The translations under genes were made by a program, and so were the position numbers. The notes under the pieces are model-generated. The model was not told the DNA's origin and ran no database searches. It worked only from the letters and a program-made list of their open reading frames with translations. From positions 1 to 6,103 of the forward strand of contig JAUXMQ010000078.1 in NCBI GenBank assembly GCA_030623125.1: a stretch of 6,103 nucleotides of DNA, written 5' to 3'. This DNA comes from Acidimicrobiia bacterium. Its GTDB lineage: Bacteria; Actinomycetota; Acidimicrobiia; Spongiisociales; ZC4RG35. Below, piece by piece: positions 4,801 through 6,103 of this stretch; position 1 is the stretch's first letter; every line of letters starts with the position of its first letter.

Positions 4801-6103
4801 ATGGCCAAGACTTTGATCAAGGGTGGCACCGTTGTCACCGCTACTGAGATGATGAGCGCCGACGTGCTGATCGACGGTCAGACGGTGGTGGCGTTGCTCC
4901 AACCCGGCTCGGTCGAGGTCTCCGCCGACACCAAGATCGACGCCTCGGACAAGCTGGTCATTCCCGGCGGGCTCGACGTCCATACCCACATGGAACTGCC
5001 CTTCGGAGGCACCAAAGCCGCCGACACGTTCGAGACCGGAACACGTGCCGCCGCGTTTGGCGGAACCACCACGATTGTCGACTTCGCCGTTCAGACCAAG
5101 GGTGAGTCGGCGATGGAGGGTTGGGAGGCGTGGATGGAGAAGGCCCGCGACAACTGCGCCATCGACTACGGCTTTCACATGATCACCGGCGACATCAACG
5201 ACCAGACCCTCAAGGAGATGGAGCTCCTGGTTCGCGAGGGTGTCACCAGCTTCAAGATGTTCATGGCATACCCGGGTGTCTTCTATGCCGACGACGGCCA
5301 GATCGTCCAGGCGATGCAGAAGGCCGCCGAGGACGGCGCCACGATCTGCATGCACGCAGAAAACGGGATCGCCATCGACGTTCTCGCGGCACAAGCCCTG
5401 GAAAGGGGAGAGACCGACCCGATCTATCACGGGATGGTGCGAAAGTCGATCCTCGAGGGGGAGGCTACCCATCGGGCGATCAAGCTCGCCGAGCTCACCG
5501 GCGTCCAGCTCTACATCGTCCACCTTTCGGCCAAAGAGGCCCTCGACGAGGTGATCCAGGCGCGTGACCAGGGTCTCAACGTGTATGCCGAGACCTGCCC
5601 CCAGTATCTGTTCCTGTCTCTCGACAATCTCGGCAACGGGTTCGACGGCGCCAAGTATGTGTGCTCACCGCCGCTTCGTGACGCTGCCGCCGGTCATCAG
5701 GAGCGACTGTGGCAAGGGCTGAAGACCAACGACCTCCAGATTGTCTCGACGGACCACTGTCCGTTCTGCATGGGCGACCATCACACATTCGGCACCCAGA
5801 AACAGCTCGGTCAGGGCGACTTCTCCAAGATTCCCAACGGCATGCCCGGTGTGGAGAACCGGATGGAGCTCGTCTACAACGGTGGGGTTGCCGAAGGCCG
5901 GATCAGTCTCAACCGGTTTGTCGAGATTACCGCCACTACACCGGCGAAGATGTTTGGGATGTACCCGAAGAAGGGAACCATTGCCGTCGGCTCAGATGCC
6001 GACATCGTGATCTACGACCCGCATGGCACTCATGTCATTTCAGCCGATACCCATCACATGGATGTCGACTACTCGGCCTACGAAGGCTGGGAGATGACCG
6101 GCA
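4801..6103 (+). CDS. hydA: dihydropyrimidinase / D-hydantoinase, 3' end cut by the window
   Basis: The frame is open from ATG 4801 to the window edge, 434 codons of a family usually 460-480 long, so only a few dozen residues should be missing. The enzyme reversibly hydrolyses 5,6-dihydrouracil and dihydrothymine to N-carbamoyl-beta-amino acids, using a two-metal (usually zinc) centre in a TIM-barrel amidohydrolase fold. All expected ligands are seen: H61 and H63 in GLDVHTHMELPFGG, carboxylated K152 in SFKMFMAYPG, H185 in MHAENG, H241 in YIVHLSAKEAL, and D318 in IVSTDHCPF. Probable substrate contacts are Y157, S289 (CSPPLR) and N346 (KIPNGMPGVENR). It starts three bases after the aminotransferase stop and is clearly in the same operon. 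Hydantoinases with other natural substrates share these motifs, but the neighbouring beta-ureidopropionase supports pyrimidine catabolism. The symbol hydA is used in the broad dihydropyrimidinase sense. Confidence 0.93.
   Translation, partial: MAKTLIKGGTVVTATEMMSADVLIDGQTVVALLQPGSVEVSADTKIDASDKLVIPGGLDVHTHMELPFGGTKAADTFETGTRAAAFGGTTTIVDFAVQTKGESAMEGWEAWMEKARDNCAIDYGFHMITGDINDQTLKEMELLVREGVTSFKMFMAYPGVFYADDGQIVQAMQKAAEDGATICMHAENGIAIDVLAAQALERGETDPIYHGMVRKSILEGEATHRAIKLAELTGVQLYIVHLSAKEALDEVIQARDQGLNVYAETCPQYLFLSLDNLGNGFDGAKYVCSPPLRDAAAGHQERLWQGLKTNDLQIVSTDHCPFCMGDHHTFGTQKQLGQGDFSKIPNGMPGVENRMELVYNGGVAEGRISLNRFVEITATTPAKMFGMYPKKGTIAVGSDADIVIYDPHGTHVISADTHHMDVDYSAYEGWEMTG

Noticed and set aside
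3484..5523. 679-codon open frame on the minus strand, antisense to the aminotransferase and dihydropyrimidinase genes
   Set aside because: It lies opposite two genes with complete catalytic motifs, and its product is a His/Asp/Gly/Val/Arg-rich sequence without recognisable domains. Long antisense frames arise in GC-rich genes because strong third-position bias removes stop codons.

Overview
The window is GC-rich, compact bacterial DNA with strong G/C preference at third codon positions and genes that touch or overlap. The style of the two-component pair, the GTG start and the close match of the catabolic proteins to actinobacterial types suggest an Actinobacteriota member, possibly Acidimicrobiia-like. 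This is a judgement from protein style only; there is no rRNA or other marker gene here.

Layout. Left end, minus strand: the first 41 codons of a TauE/SafE-type membrane transporter (1-123, running off the window), preceded by a 62-residue hydrophobic protein (213-401, minus) that has an unusually perfect Shine-Dalgarno. A divergent intergenic region (402-625) separates these from the plus-strand genes. Next comes a two-component system: an OmpR-family response regulator (626-1330, start uncertain) overlapping by ATGA a histidine kinase with four N-terminal membrane segments (1327-2508). After a 157-base gap, a tightly packed plus-strand operon begins: a nitrilase-superfamily beta-ureidopropionase (2666-3508), a class III aminotransferase (3505-4797, GTGA overlap) and a dihydropyrimidinase/hydantoinase (4801 to the right edge, unfinished).

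How the genes work together. The operon encodes steps two and three of reductive pyrimidine catabolism plus the following transamination. Dihydropyrimidinase opens dihydrouracil or dihydrothymine to N-carbamoyl-beta-alanine or N-carbamoyl-3-aminoisobutyrate. The amidohydrolase releases ammonia and CO2 to give the beta-amino acid, and the aminotransferase would convert that to a semialdehyde. The first enzyme, dihydropyrimidine dehydrogenase, is not in the window and may lie downstream. All catalytic and metal-ligand residues expected of the three enzymes are present. The two-component system lies just upstream on the same strand; whether it controls the operon cannot be told from sequence.

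I see no rRNA, tRNA, CRISPR, insertion sequence or phage gene. The window looks mostly like ordinary metabolic and regulatory chromosome. The less explained parts are the small membrane protein, the palindrome in front of the response regulator, and a hairpin-forming repeat in the last codons of the kinase gene.
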